Numbered from the stretch's first letter, positions 43,854-53,553 are shown. The stretch: 64,000 nt of DNA from CAYLLN01 sp964384375 (GCA_964384375.1 CAYLLN010000029.1:10775-74774); one strand, 5' to 3'. Made by a program: numbers and translations. Notes: generated by a model from the letters alone, not told the origin.

Positions 43854-46800
43854 ATGTCTTGGATTGCGGTATGGTCCGCCAATGCAACGCGTCTGCGTCA
43901 TGTCGTACTGGCCTGCGTCACCCTAGTATTGGCGATGGCTCGATCCGGCGGAGCGGCTGAGCTCGATTTCGATCGCCAGGTCGCTCCGATTCTGGCGAGC
44001 CGCTGCCTCGATTGCCATAGCGGGACCGAGCCGAAGGGAGCCCTCGACCTGTCGTCGGCGAAGGGGGCCGCCAAAGGGGGGGAGAGCGGCGAGGCGGCCT
44101 TTGTGACTGGCAAGCCCGAGGCGAGTCCGCTCTGGCAGCGAATCGAAGCGAATGAAATGCCGCCGAAGCACCCGCTTCCGGAGGCGGAGCGGAAGGTGCT
44201 GACGGAGTGGATCGCCGCGGGAGCCAAATGGGGCACGGACCCTATCGATCCCTATCGCTTCTCGACGACGGCCCGCGCGGGCTACGACTGGTGGTCGCTC
44301 CAGCCGCTGAAACGCCCGAAGGTTCCCGAACTACGCGATACGAAAGCCGTAATCCGCAACCCAATCGACGCATTCGTCCTCGCCAAGCTCGAAGAAGAAG
44401 ATCTGACTCCCTCGCCACCGGCTGATGCACGCACGCTCGCCCGGCGATTGTCGTTCGATCTGACCGGTCTGCCGCCAAGTGGCGAGATTTTGAGCGAAGC
44501 GTCCTACGAGTCGATTGTGAACAGGCTCCTCGACTCGCCCCACTACGGCGAGCGCTGGGCCCGCCACTGGCTCGACATCGCCCGCTTCGGCGAGAGCGAC
44601 GGTTACGAGTACGACCGGATGCGGCCGCACGCCTGGCGGTATCGCGACTGGGTGATCGATGCCCTGAATCGGGATCTGCCTTACGACGAGTTCGCCCGCC
44701 TGCAACTGGCCGGCGACGTCCTCCGCCCCGGCGACGAGCAGGGGATCATCGCCACCGGCTTTCTCGTGGCCGGCGCCTTCGACGGCTTGCAGCCGAAGGG
44801 GGACGTGATGAAGCAGATCATGCGGCAGGACGAGTTGGAGGATCTCGTCGCGGCGACGAGTCAGACGTTTCTCGGCCTGACAGTGAATTGTGCCCGTTGC
44901 CACGACCACAAGTTCGATCCCGTGCGGCAGACCGATTACTACCGGATTGCCGCGGCGCTCGCGGGGGTGAAGCGCGGGGATCGTGAACTCGCGCCGCAGA
45001 AGCCGCCGGTGGAGCTTGCCAAACGGCGCGAGCAAGCAGCGGCGGAACTGGCAGCGATTGAGACGAAGGCTCGTGAAGCGGCCCTTGCGGCTCGCGCTGA
45101 GGGCAAGTCCAAGAAACCCGATGCGCCGCAGCCGATTGCCCGTTGGGAGTTCGACAGCGACCTTTCCGACAGCGTCGGGCAATTGCATGCGCGGGCCGAA
45201 GGGGGAGCGAAGCTCGAAGCCGGGGGGCTCATTCTCGACGGCAAGAATGGCTATGCCATCACGCCGCCACTCGACCGGGAGCTGACGGCCAAAACGCTCG
45301 AAGCGTGGGTGCAGCTTTCGAGTCTCGACCAGCGCGGCGGCGGAGCGATCAGCGTGCAGACGCAGAGCGGCGACACCTTCGACGCGATCGTTTTCGGCGA
45401 GCAGCAGCCGCGGCGCTGGATGGCTGGGAGCGAGTTCTTTCGCCGCACCCAGGGTTTCGACAAAGGCGCCGATGAATCGGAAGCTCGCCAGCGCCCCGTC
45501 CATGTCGCGCTGGTCTATACAGCGGATGGCACGATCGCCGCCTATCGCGACGGCGTCCCTTATGGCGAGCCGTACAAGTCCCCCGGACCGATGAAGTTTG
45601 AGGTCGGCAAGAGCCAGATCGTAATCGGCCTCCGGCATAACCCGCCCGGTGGCAACAAGATGCTTGCCGGCCGGATCGAACGAGCAAGCCTGTATGACCG
45701 GGCGCTCACGGCTGAGGAAGTCGCCGCATCGGCCGCGGCATTTCAGCAAGCGATCACCGAAGCGGAGATCCTTGCCCAACTGGACGAAGCGACCAAGGCG
45801 ATACGCAGTTCGCTCACTGCAGAGATCAAACAGCTGGATGCGCAAGTTCAGTCGCATCAAAGCCGCAAGACGTTTGCCATCACGCCGCAAACTGCGCCGG
45901 TCGTGCATTTGCTTGTGCGCGGCAACGTCGGCCAGCCGGGCGAGAAGGTCGCAGCTGGTGGCGTCATATCGCTGGCGGCCAGTCATCCCGACTTTGCCCT
46001 GACGGCGGACGCCCCCGATGCCGAGCGGCGGAAGAAGCTTGCCGAGTGGATCGCGAGCAAGGAGAACCCGCTCTTTGCCCGGACGATCGTCAACCGCGTC
46101 TGGCACTATCACTTCGGCCGCGGCCTCGTCGAAACCACGAGCGACCTCGGCTTCAGCGGCGGCCAACCGTCGCATCCCGAACTGCTCGATTGGCTCGCCG
46201 CCGAGCTGATCGATCGGAACTGGAGCCTCAAGGAACTGCACCGGCTGATCGTCACGTCGGCGACCTATCGGCAGGCATCGCGCCCACGGGCTGATTGCCA
46301 GGGAGTCGATGCCGACAATCGCCTCCTGTGGCGGTTTTCCCCACGGCGGCTGGAAGCGGAAGCGGTACGCGACGCGACGCTCGTCGTCGCGGGGCAGTTC
46401 AATCCGCAGGTCGGCGGGCCGAGCGTGATGGACTTCCGCCCGTTCGAGTACAAAACGACGCAGTACTACGAGCCGCTCGATCCGATCGGGCACGAATTCA
46501 ACCGCCGGAGCATCTATCGGATGTGGGCCCGCGGCGGCAAGAGCCCGCTCCTGGACACGTTCGATTGCCCCGATCCTTCAACGGCAACGCCCCGCCGCGG
46601 CACGACGACGACGCCACTGCAGGCGCTGGCGCTCCTCAACAATTCGTTCACTCTCCGAATGGCGGATCACTTCGCCGAGCGCGTGACCAAAGAGCGACCC
46701 GAAGGGATCGAGCTGCAAACAGCCCGCGCACTGGAACTCGCCTATGGCAGGCCGTCGACCGAGCGCGAAGCGGCTGCCGCGGCAGAGTTTGCCAACAAGC

Positions 46801-46862
46801 ACGGACTGCCTGCCTTCTGCCGCGTGCTACTGAATACCAACGGTTTCTTGTACGTCGATTGA
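43854..46862 (+). CDS. PSCyt1-DUF1549-LamG-DUF1553 planctomycete cytochrome-like protein
   Basis: 1002 residues from the ATG with GGAG seven bases upstream. Signal helix, then a PSCyt1 domain with heme-type CLDCH at residues 51-55. DUF1549 follows ('YGERWARHWLDIARFGESDGYEYD') with a second CARCH at residues 346-350. A concanavalin/LamG-like domain lies at about residues 425-620 ('PIARWEFDSDLSDSVGQ'). DUF1553 ends with 'NTNGFLYVD'. These proteins are planctomycete-specific and secreted; proposed roles in polysaccharide or envelope redox work are unproven. A DUF1501 gene follows two bases after the stop, the standard pair. Confidence 0.92.
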   Translation: MSWIAVWSANATRLRHVVLACVTLVLAMARSGGAAELDFDRQVAPILASRCLDCHSGTEPKGALDLSSAKGAAKGGESGEAAFVTGKPEASPLWQRIEANEMPPKHPLPEAERKVLTEWIAAGAKWGTDPIDPYRFSTTARAGYDWWSLQPLKRPKVPELRDTKAVIRNPIDAFVLAKLEEEDLTPSPPADARTLARRLSFDLTGLPPSGEILSEASYESIVNRLLDSPHYGERWARHWLDIARFGESDGYEYDRMRPHAWRYRDWVIDALNRDLPYDEFARLQLAGDVLRPGDEQGIIATGFLVAGAFDGLQPKGDVMKQIMRQDELEDLVAATSQTFLGLTVNCARCHDHKFDPVRQTDYYRIAAALAGVKRGDRELAPQKPPVELAKRREQAAAELAAIETKAREAALAARAEGKSKKPDAPQPIARWEFDSDLSDSVGQLHARAEGGAKLEAGGLILDGKNGYAITPPLDRELTAKTLEAWVQLSSLDQRGGGAISVQTQSGDTFDAIVFGEQQPRRWMAGSEFFRRTQGFDKGADESEARQRPVHVALVYTADGTIAAYRDGVPYGEPYKSPGPMKFEVGKSQIVIGLRHNPPGGNKMLAGRIERASLYDRALTAEEVAASAAAFQQAITEAEILAQLDEATKAIRSSLTAEIKQLDAQVQSHQSRKTFAITPQTAPVVHLLVRGNVGQPGEKVAAGGVISLAASHPDFALTADAPDAERRKKLAEWIASKENPLFARTIVNRVWHYHFGRGLVETTSDLGFSGGQPSHPELLDWLAAELIDRNWSLKELHRLIVTSATYRQASRPRADCQGVDADNRLLWRFSPRRLEAEAVRDATLVVAGQFNPQVGGPSVMDFRPFEYKTTQYYEPLDPIGHEFNRRSIYRMWARGGKSPLLDTFDCPDPSTATPRRGTTTTPLQALALLNNSFTLRMADHFAERVTKERPEGIELQTARALELAYGRPSTEREAAAAAEFANKHGLPAFCRVLLNTNGFLYVD

Positions 46863-46864
46863 CT

Positions 46865-48364
46865 ATGCATCCCACTACGCACTCCACACTCCGCAATCTG
46901 CACTCGCTCCCCATCAGCCGCCGGGAGCTGTTCTCGTGGTCGGCCTATGGCCTCGGAGCTGCCGCGCTCGCAGGGATGCTGTCGCGCGACGGAATCGTTC
47001 GCGCGGCCGGGATTCCGGGCGAGGCGAAGGACCTGCCGCCGCACCTGCCGGCCAAGGCGCGGCGGGTGATTCACATTTGCCTCTGTGGCGCATTCAGCCA
47101 TCTCGACACGTTCGACTACAAGCCCGAACTAGCCAAGCGCCACGGCCAGTCGCTCGGCGGCGATGAAAAGCCGGACGTTTTCTTCGGTCAGGTTGGCCTC
47201 TTGCGCAAAAACGATTTTGCATTCCAGCAGCGCGGGCAGAGCGGCCTGTGGGTCAGCGATCTCTTTCCGCACATCGCCGGCGTCGCCGACGAGCTGACCG
47301 TCGTTCGCTCGATGGTTGCCGAATCGTCGAGCCACACGCCCGCCACGATGCACGAGAATTCGGGCTTTCGCCTGAACGGCTTTCCGACTCTTGGTTCGTG
47401 GCTGTCGTATGGACTGGGGTGCGAGACCGACGAACTGCCGGCATTCGTCGTGCTCCCCGACCCGCGCGGTCTTCCGGCCAGCGGCACGAATAACTGGACG
47501 AACGGCTTTTTGCCCGCGCAGCATCAGGGGGTGATGTTCAACACCGGGGGCGCTGGTCCGCTCCCCAACAAGCGGCAGCAGGTGATTCAGGACCTGGAGC
47601 CGGCCCGCCCGATTGCGGCCGACGTCGAAGCCGCCAGCCGCGAATTGCATCGCCAACTCAACGAGCTGCACCAGGAAGTAGCCGGCGAGAGCAGCGAGCT
47701 GGCCGCGCGGATGAAGGCTTACGAGCTGGCGGCCAAGATGCAGCTTGCGGTGCCGCGTGTGACCGACCTGTCGGGCGAGACGGCGGCGACGCTCGCCCAG
47801 TACGGCCTGGACGAGGATCGGACCGCTCCCTTCGGCCGCAACTGCCTGCTCGCCCGGCGACTGATCGAACAAGGGGTGCGGTTCGTGCAAGTCTATTCTG
47901 GCGGCGCGTTCGGCAGCCCGCGGATCAACTGGGACGGCCACGAGGACGTGAAGGCGAACCACACCCAGGAAGCCGCTCTCATCGACAAGCCGGTGGCGGG
48001 GCTGCTCAAGGATTTGCGGCAGCGGGGAATGCTCGACGACACGCTGGTCCTCTTCACGACCGAGTTTGGCCGCACGCCGTTCACGCAGTCGGCCGCCGAC
48101 CAGGTGGGGACCGGTCGCGATCACAATCAGTACGGCTTCAGCGTGTGGCTTGCCGGCGCGGGCCTAAAGCACGGCATCGCCTACGGAGCGACCGACGACA
48201 TCGGCTGGAAGGCGGTCGAAAACCGCGTCGCCTGGCACGATTTCCACGCAACCGTGCTGCACCTCCTCGGCATCGACCACGAGCGGCTGACGTTCTATCA
48301 CAACGGCATTCAGCGCCGCCTGACGAACGTGCATGGGGAGGTGGTGCGGGGGATTCTGGCGTAG
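46865..48364 (+). CDS. DUF1501 (sulfatase-like) partner protein
   Basis: 499 residues. A twin-arginine-like start (PISRRELFSWSAYGLGAAALAGML) suggests Tat export. DUF1501 hallmarks follow: 'VIHICLCGAFSHLDTFDYKPELAKRHGQ', 'SSSHTPATMHENSG', 'WDGHEDVKANHTQEA' and 'LVLFTTEFGRTPFTQ', which place it in the alkaline-phosphatase/sulfatase superfamily. It always accompanies DUF1549/DUF1553 proteins. Residues about 4-14 (TTHSTLRNLHS) are encoded by a heptad array, so the original start may have been nearer PISRREL. Stops converge with the anti-sigma-like gene without a gap. Confidence 0.92.
   Translation: MHPTTHSTLRNLHSLPISRRELFSWSAYGLGAAALAGMLSRDGIVRAAGIPGEAKDLPPHLPAKARRVIHICLCGAFSHLDTFDYKPELAKRHGQSLGGDEKPDVFFGQVGLLRKNDFAFQQRGQSGLWVSDLFPHIAGVADELTVVRSMVAESSSHTPATMHENSGFRLNGFPTLGSWLSYGLGCETDELPAFVVLPDPRGLPASGTNNWTNGFLPAQHQGVMFNTGGAGPLPNKRQQVIQDLEPARPIAADVEAASRELHRQLNELHQEVAGESSELAARMKAYELAAKMQLAVPRVTDLSGETAATLAQYGLDEDRTAPFGRNCLLARRLIEQGVRFVQVYSGGAFGSPRINWDGHEDVKANHTQEAALIDKPVAGLLKDLRQRGMLDDTLVLFTTEFGRTPFTQSAADQVGTGRDHNQYGFSVWLAGAGLKHGIAYGATDDIGWKAVENRVAWHDFHATVLHLLGIDHERLTFYHNGIQRRLTNVHGEVVRGILA
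46874..46908 (+). repeat. Heptanucleotide array at the DUF1501 N-terminus
   Basis: Five units of ACTACGC/ACTCCGC/AATCTGC type. The last two units closely match the end of the array at 22441-22475 (both end CTGCACTCG). Confidence 0.7.
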
Positions 48365-51300
48365 TTACTTCCGGCACATGATCAGCATCTCGGCCGAGCC
48401 GATGCGGCCGTGGCCGATCGCGTCGATCAGGATGCGATAGTCGGCCTCGGCATCGGGCATTTGCAGCTCGATCGTCGCGTAGCCGTCGGCATCGGTTTCG
48501 AGTCGCGGATTGAAGTAGAGCGTCACCGGGGCAGCGTTCTCTTCCCCCTCGGTGTGCTGACGCTCCTGGACCGCAACCGCGGGAGCGGGCGTTGGCCCGG
48601 GAGCAAAGCCATCAGCCGGGACTGCCGCGGGACGGCCGCCGGCGCCGGTAGCGTTTGCGGCTTTCATCGTCACCGCAGAACGCATCGGAGTGGGGGGGCT
48701 GTCGGCTTGTCCACGTTGATTTTGTCCGCCACGATTTCCCGCGGTATCGGCCGGCCGAGCGCCTTCGCCGGCAGGTTGCTGGGGGGCGGGCTTTTCCGCG
48801 GCAGACGATTCTGTCTTGTCGGCTGCCCCCTTATCGCCGGTGGAATTCTCGGCAATTGCATCGGCGGGGGACGGCTGTTTCGTGCGGAGCGAACCGCGTG
48901 CAGCGCCGGCCGTACCGCCAGGCTGCGCCGATTCAATTCCGCCAGGACCAGTGCCGCCCAAGCCACCACCTCCGAATCCACTGCCACCCATGCCACCACC
49001 GCGCAACTTGCGGCCGCCGCCGAATCCGCCGAAACCTTCGCCGGTCTTGCTCGCGGCTTCCGATTCCTTGTTGGCCTCTTTGCTGAAGCTGTCGGGACCG
49101 CCTTGACCACCCTGACTCTCCTGACCACTTGGGGCCACGGCAAAACGGGGGCCGGCCGGAGCCGATTCGGGCGCACTGGCGGCCGCCAGTGGCTGGAGCG
49201 GTTCGTCGCTCGTTGCGGGAGCGGGCATTCCACCCAATCCCTGGCCGAAGGCCTCGACCTCGTCCTTCTCGCGCGTATCGCTGGCCGCGGCGCGGGACAT
49301 TGGCCGCGGCGCGGCAGACGCCGACTCAGTGGGTGCCACCGCGGCGAGTTGCAGCGCCTGTCGGCCGTCGGCGATCCAGAACGCGCCGACGAGGAGGCTC
49401 GCTACGCCGCCGACGAGGGCGAGCGTGCCACTGCCGGCGCGAACGGGCGTCCGCAGCAGGAACAGGACAAACAAACCGGCCAGTGCCGCCAGACCTCCAA
49501 CCACCAGGACGCGGCCGACGACCGCTCGCCATGCTTCCCAAGCTGCTGCCGACTCGCGGGCGGCAAGCTCGTGCTGACGCTGGATCTCATGGAAATTGCT
49601 GACAACTTGCGGCTGCTGCGGGAGTTCGACGGTCACTTCGGCAAACGTATCGGGGATCATCGCGTACAACTGGGCCGATTCCGCTGGCGTGCTTGCGGTT
49701 TCCACCGGAAGGGACGCCGCGGGGACTGCGCCATAGGCCAAGTTACCGGCCGCCGCTGCTTCCACGGCAGGAGCGGGAGGCACAACCTCAGGCGCTGCGG
49801 GGGTAGGCGCTGCCGGAGCGGGAGGCTGAGCATCGCTGCGGACCAACGCCGGCGCTTCTGCAGGCGCGGGGGCTGGAGCAGCGGGAGCCGGGGGACTGGC
49901 CGTCGTTGCTTCGGGCGACGCACCCGGCAACGCAGCAGCCAGCGGCGGCGCGGGGGCTGGTGGCTGGGCCGCTTTCGGCGCGACGGACATCACCTTGGGA
50001 AAAGCGCCGTCCGCCTTCTTCAGGTCCATCGACTGCCGCTGTTCCTGCATTGCCAGCGCCCGGTTCAGCGTGTCGAATTGGCGGAGGCGTTCCAGGCCGC
50101 GCACCGTCGCGTTGGCATAGCCGCTCGTCTCGTACAGGGCCGCTTGCGAGCGGACGACGTCGGCCAGCATTTCAGGCTCCTGGCCGCTCGCCTCGATCGC
50201 GTCCTCACGCCACACGCGAACAGGAAGCAAGGCCGCCTCCGGCTGATCGTGCTCGGAGAGGACGCGGAAGCGGAGGGAGACCTTCTCGCCCGGCTTGAAT
50301 TCGTTCTTCGCTTCCGCCAATCCGTTCACGGCAACCAGGGCCAGCTTCAGCTCCTTGGCCGGCTGGCGATAGAACCATTGCTGGCCGACGAGTTGCGGCG
50401 GCGAGACGGACGTATCGATTAAGCGCACCTGCACGTCCCCATCGACCTCTGGCGGCAACTGCAGGGCGAACTCCCACGTCGTCACCGGAGTATCACGAGT
50501 GTGAGCCTCCACCTCGTTCTTGGCGAGTTGCGACTCTCCCCCCGGCTTTCCTTCCAAGGCAAGCAGCGACTGCTCTGCTAATTCCTTCTTTGTCGGAGTC
50601 TTCACTGCCGGATTCATTGCTGCCCTCGCCACCGTTACTTCGCGGCAACGGGCTTCGAGCAGCAGCTTCTTCTCGGCCAGTTCGCTCGGAACGGCGATCG
50701 TCACCGGCGCACCGGCGGCAATCGTTGTCGGCTCGCCTCGCGTCGCATCGAAGAACGCGAAGTCAGACTGTGTTTTCCCTGCGGACGCTGTTTTCTCTGC
50801 AGGTACTGACGCTGGCGAATCGACCTGGGCCAGCGCGCCGGCGAATCCCTTGTCTTCTTCTTTCGTTTCCTTGGTCTTGGTCGCTTCTGACGCCTCGGCA
50901 AACCGTTGCATATCCAAGGCCTTCTTCGACTCAAAATCGTCCGCACCTTGCTTGGCGGCAATCTCGGCTCCCTTGGCCGCTTCCAGTTCCGAGAGCGCTT
51001 CACGCTCGCCGGCATCTTTCATCGGCAGGGCTTTGCTACTCGGCGAGGATCCGCTGGAGGAGGCAAGCGAATCGAGTTGTTGCACGTTCCGCCGCGCGCT
51101 GTAATTCCGGCGAGTGCCTTCGCGATAGAAGTTCTGGGCCAGCTTCGACGCGTCGATTTGCTTCTCAATCCCCTCGGCATAGGTCCGATCGAATCCCGCT
51201 CCCGCACCGGCAGCCGGGTTCAGGTCCGGCCGGTCAGCGTTCGGTTTGCCCGGATCGATCTGATCGGCGAGCGTGGTGGTCCGCTCTTGGGAAAGGCCGA

Positions 51301-52393
51301 GCGCATCCGGCAGACGCGCGTCGCGCGTTTCAAGCACAAGCTTGGCATCGGCTGCGCCAGAAGCCGGTCCTTCGGCTGTCCACTCCACAACGCCATCGGC
51401 CAGGCGCCGCTTCGTCCGTGCTAGGTGACCGCTCGCAGGCTTCGCACCAGCAGCCAATTCACCGGCGACTGCATCCTGCTCGCCGAGTTGCTTGACGCTC
51501 CGCTCCTGCTCCCGGCCATCGGCCGGCTCCATTTGGAACCCGAACCGCGACAGCGAGTACTTCGCATAGCGCGTCGGCTGGCCGGGCTGCGGATTGGGGC
51601 TTTCCTGAAGGAAGTAGGTCAGCGGCGGCTCGGTCGCCACGGGCAGCGGCGCGGAAACGACGCTTGACGTATCGCTTGTGGCGTCGCTGATTCGGTCGTA
51701 GTGGTCGCGAGCTAGGCTCTCCTTGCGAGCAGCCGCTTCAATTCGCACGCCGCGGGCCACGGCCTGACCGGGAAGGTCCACCATCGCCAGCCCGTCTTCG
51801 TTCGCCTGCACAACCTGATGATGCCGCACTTCGCCGTCCGGGGCGATCAGCTTCACGTCGAGTTCAGCCGACGTGGGATCGCCGTTGGAACGGAGGGTGC
51901 GCACCCAAACCTGCTGCGTCACGCCCGAAGGCAACATTGCTGGCACTTCGACCTCGGTAACCAGCGCCTCGGCCGTCTGATGTGGGCCGACGTTCGGCCG
52001 GAGCGTGCCGTAACCGATGAGCGCCATCAGGCAGAGTGCCGCCACTGCCGGCAGCCAGGCGACCCACGATGTTTTGCCAGCATCGGACGGCGCGGACTTG
52101 GCATGTGTCTTCGCCGCCACGGGCATCGGCTGCAGCACCTCTTTGCTGCGGCCGGCCGCAGGGGCGAGCTGGATTTCTGGCGAATTCTTGCCTTCCGGCG
52201 ACAGAATCAGCGACGAATCTTCGACGATCGAGGCATATCCCACGAGGTCGGCCTGCAAGCGCACCTCGGCATAGAGCCGGGCGACCTGCGGGTCGGACTT
52301 GATCGTGGCGACCAGCGCGCGGCGCTCATCGTCCGGGAGCAGGTCGTAACACAGCTCCCACATTTTTTCGCGGAGTTCTTCGCTGGCTTTCAT
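48365..52393 (-). CDS. Giant anti-sigma-like membrane protein with macroglobulin-like C-terminus
   Basis: 1342 residues from the ATG at 52393; the 15-codon upstream extension is translated heptad repeat. The N-terminal 50 residues look like a zinc-less anti-sigma/FecR-type domain ('ELREKMWELCYDLLPDDERRALVATIKSDPQVARLYAE'). A membrane helix lies at about 110-130 and two more at about 920-985. Long Ala/Pro-rich, Lys/Glu and Gly-rich (GFGGFGGGRKLRGGGMGG) tracts alternate with beta domains. The last 50 residues ('TLYFNPRLETDADGYATIELQMPDAEADYRI') resemble the alpha-2-macroglobulin core. It is encoded downstream of an ECF sigma factor, which it probably controls. Confidence 0.75.
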   Translation of the reverse strand: MKASEELREKMWELCYDLLPDDERRALVATIKSDPQVARLYAEVRLQADLVGYASIVEDSSLILSPEGKNSPEIQLAPAAGRSKEVLQPMPVAAKTHAKSAPSDAGKTSWVAWLPAVAALCLMALIGYGTLRPNVGPHQTAEALVTEVEVPAMLPSGVTQQVWVRTLRSNGDPTSAELDVKLIAPDGEVRHHQVVQANEDGLAMVDLPGQAVARGVRIEAAARKESLARDHYDRISDATSDTSSVVSAPLPVATEPPLTYFLQESPNPQPGQPTRYAKYSLSRFGFQMEPADGREQERSVKQLGEQDAVAGELAAGAKPASGHLARTKRRLADGVVEWTAEGPASGAADAKLVLETRDARLPDALGLSQERTTTLADQIDPGKPNADRPDLNPAAGAGAGFDRTYAEGIEKQIDASKLAQNFYREGTRRNYSARRNVQQLDSLASSSGSSPSSKALPMKDAGEREALSELEAAKGAEIAAKQGADDFESKKALDMQRFAEASEATKTKETKEEDKGFAGALAQVDSPASVPAEKTASAGKTQSDFAFFDATRGEPTTIAAGAPVTIAVPSELAEKKLLLEARCREVTVARAAMNPAVKTPTKKELAEQSLLALEGKPGGESQLAKNEVEAHTRDTPVTTWEFALQLPPEVDGDVQVRLIDTSVSPPQLVGQQWFYRQPAKELKLALVAVNGLAEAKNEFKPGEKVSLRFRVLSEHDQPEAALLPVRVWREDAIEASGQEPEMLADVVRSQAALYETSGYANATVRGLERLRQFDTLNRALAMQEQRQSMDLKKADGAFPKVMSVAPKAAQPPAPAPPLAAALPGASPEATTASPPAPAAPAPAPAEAPALVRSDAQPPAPAAPTPAAPEVVPPAPAVEAAAAGNLAYGAVPAASLPVETASTPAESAQLYAMIPDTFAEVTVELPQQPQVVSNFHEIQRQHELAARESAAAWEAWRAVVGRVLVVGGLAALAGLFVLFLLRTPVRAGSGTLALVGGVASLLVGAFWIADGRQALQLAAVAPTESASAAPRPMSRAAASDTREKDEVEAFGQGLGGMPAPATSDEPLQPLAAASAPESAPAGPRFAVAPSGQESQGGQGGPDSFSKEANKESEAASKTGEGFGGFGGGRKLRGGGMGGSGFGGGGLGGTGPGGIESAQPGGTAGAARGSLRTKQPSPADAIAENSTGDKGAADKTESSAAEKPAPQQPAGEGARPADTAGNRGGQNQRGQADSPPTPMRSAVTMKAANATGAGGRPAAVPADGFAPGPTPAPAVAVQERQHTEGEENAAPVTLYFNPRLETDADGYATIELQMPDAEADYRILIDAIGHGRIGSAEMLIMCRK

Positions 52394-52420
52394 CGGACGC
52401 ACGTTCCTGTGCAAAATCGG

Positions 52421-52457
52421 TCCCCGGTCATTCGTCATCTGTCACTGGTCACTTGTT
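52421..52457 (-). repeat. Heptanucleotide array upstream of the anti-sigma-like gene
   Basis: Minus-strand units of AGTGACC/AGATGAC/GAATGAC type; the in-frame upstream ATG lies inside it. A related array in the opposite orientation is at 52597-52622. Confidence 0.6.
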
Positions 52458-52596
52458 GTGAACCAATGCCGCCCGACGAGCGACATACGACCGGCAAATC
52501 AAATTTTGTTTGGTGAGCTCGAAACTCTCCTGTAACGAATCGACCCTGCCCCCGTTATTCATTCGGTCAAATCGGCATCCTTCGCTTGCCTGCTAA

Positions 52597-52622
52597 GGAC
52601 AAGTGACGGATGACAAGTGACA
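52597..52622 (+). repeat. Heptanucleotide array downstream of the ECF sigma gene
   Basis: Plus-strand units GGACAAG, TGACGGA and TGACAAG with a partial fourth. Together with 52421-52457 it forms an inverted pair across the intergenic gap. Confidence 0.55.
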
Positions 52623-52635
52623 ATCTCTCCGGTCA

Positions 52636-52654
52636 GGCAGGTTAAAAACCTGCC
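52636..52654 (-). terminator. Hairpin after the ECF sigma gene
   Basis: Perfect eight-base arms GGCAGGTT and AACCTGCC around three bases (minus strand GGCAGGTTTTTAACCTGCC), four bases past the sigma-factor stop. Confidence 0.65.
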
Positions 52655-52657
52655 CCA

Positions 52658-53218
52658 CTACTCTCCCAGCACCTCGCGCAGCCGCGACAGTGCCAGCCGC
52701 ATACGTGTCTTTACGGTTCCCGTCGGCACGCCGATCGTCTCGGCGATCTCTTCGTAAGTCAGTTCTCCGTTTTGGCGAAGCAGGAATACTTCCTGCTCCT
52801 CCGGGCGAAGTTGTTTCACGGCGACCCGCAAGCGGTACAGCCGTTCGTCGTGCTCCACAATGTCGAGCGGCCCCTGGGACTCGCTCGCAATCGTTCCCTC
52901 ATCCTCCGGCAGGGCTTGTCGTTTTCGCCGCCAGGCCGTCTCGCGGATGTCGCGGCCGGTGTTCAGGGCAATGCGAAAGATCCAAGCCTTCAGGTTTTCG
53001 ACGCCATCGACCTTATCCTGGTTTCGCCAGCACTTCACAAACGCCTCTTGCAAGGCGTCGCGGGCGTCCTCCAGGTTGCCGACCAAGTAATACAGCGTGC
53101 CCAACAGCTCCGCCTGGTGGCGCGCGAACGCCTCCTCCAGCAGGGCCTGCCCGCGCGCAGCGGGCTTGCCCGCCGAAGGGGTCTCCGCGGCCTTGCGGGT
53201 GTGTTGGGTCACACTCAT
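52658..53218 (-). CDS. ECF (sigma-70 family) RNA polymerase sigma factor
   Basis: 186 residues from the ATG at 53218; 12 codons of open frame upstream are not needed. Region 2 is 'ARDALQEAFVKCWRNQDKVDGVENLKAWIFRIALN'. Region 4 is 'LRPEEQEVFLLRQNGELTYEEIAETIGVPTGTVKTRMRLALSRL', with the helix-turn-helix. ECF sigma factors direct stress or envelope regulons and are held by a co-encoded anti-sigma, here the giant protein 260 bases downstream. A hairpin lies in its upstream region. Confidence 0.93.
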   Translation of the reverse strand: MSVTQHTRKAAETPSAGKPAARGQALLEEAFARHQAELLGTLYYLVGNLEDARDALQEAFVKCWRNQDKVDGVENLKAWIFRIALNTGRDIRETAWRRKRQALPEDEGTIASESQGPLDIVEHDERLYRLRVAVKQLRPEEQEVFLLRQNGELTYEEIAETIGVPTGTVKTRMRLALSRLREVLGE

Positions 53219-53272
53219 GCCTTGTGAAGAATTAGACGGGACAGATTGGCCCACCGATTGCCGGGCCTGGAT

Positions 53273-53293
53273 GCATTTTTACCCGAAAAATGC
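53273..53293. other. Inverted repeat upstream of the ECF sigma gene
   Basis: Perfect eight-base arms GCATTTTT and AAAAATGC with loop ACCCG, 55 bases before the sigma-factor start. It could be an operator or, on the minus strand, a leader hairpin. No -35/-10 boxes were confidently placed. Confidence 0.45.
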
Positions 53294-53553
53294 GTAAAGT
53301 GGCCAGGGGAAACGGTTTGGGGTGGAATTGCGGGTTTGAGCATGGGCGTGTCGATCGAGGATCGTCCAACGTGATAACACGAAATCGTCCCCCAGCGGGC
53401 CATTCTGCTTTACGCTTCTGTTGATGGCTATGTTGCCAAGCGATCCGCTTTCGGCCTCGCGTGGTTGGACTGGAAAGAACGCTCACCCAATGTGGGCCTC
53501 GCGACCACGGCTTTACTCGACCGCCGCTGCGCGGCTGGGACGCGGTTTCATTG

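Noticed and set aside
44331..46493. 720-codon minus-strand frame
   Set aside because: Antisense to the PSCyt1/DUF1549/DUF1553 gene, which has intact CxxCH motifs and domains; the minus frame has no ribosome site or recognisable motif.
48410..50422. 670-codon plus-strand frame
   Set aside because: Antisense to the Ala/Pro/Gly-rich part of the giant anti-sigma-like protein; Arg/Gly-rich composition is the expected shadow.
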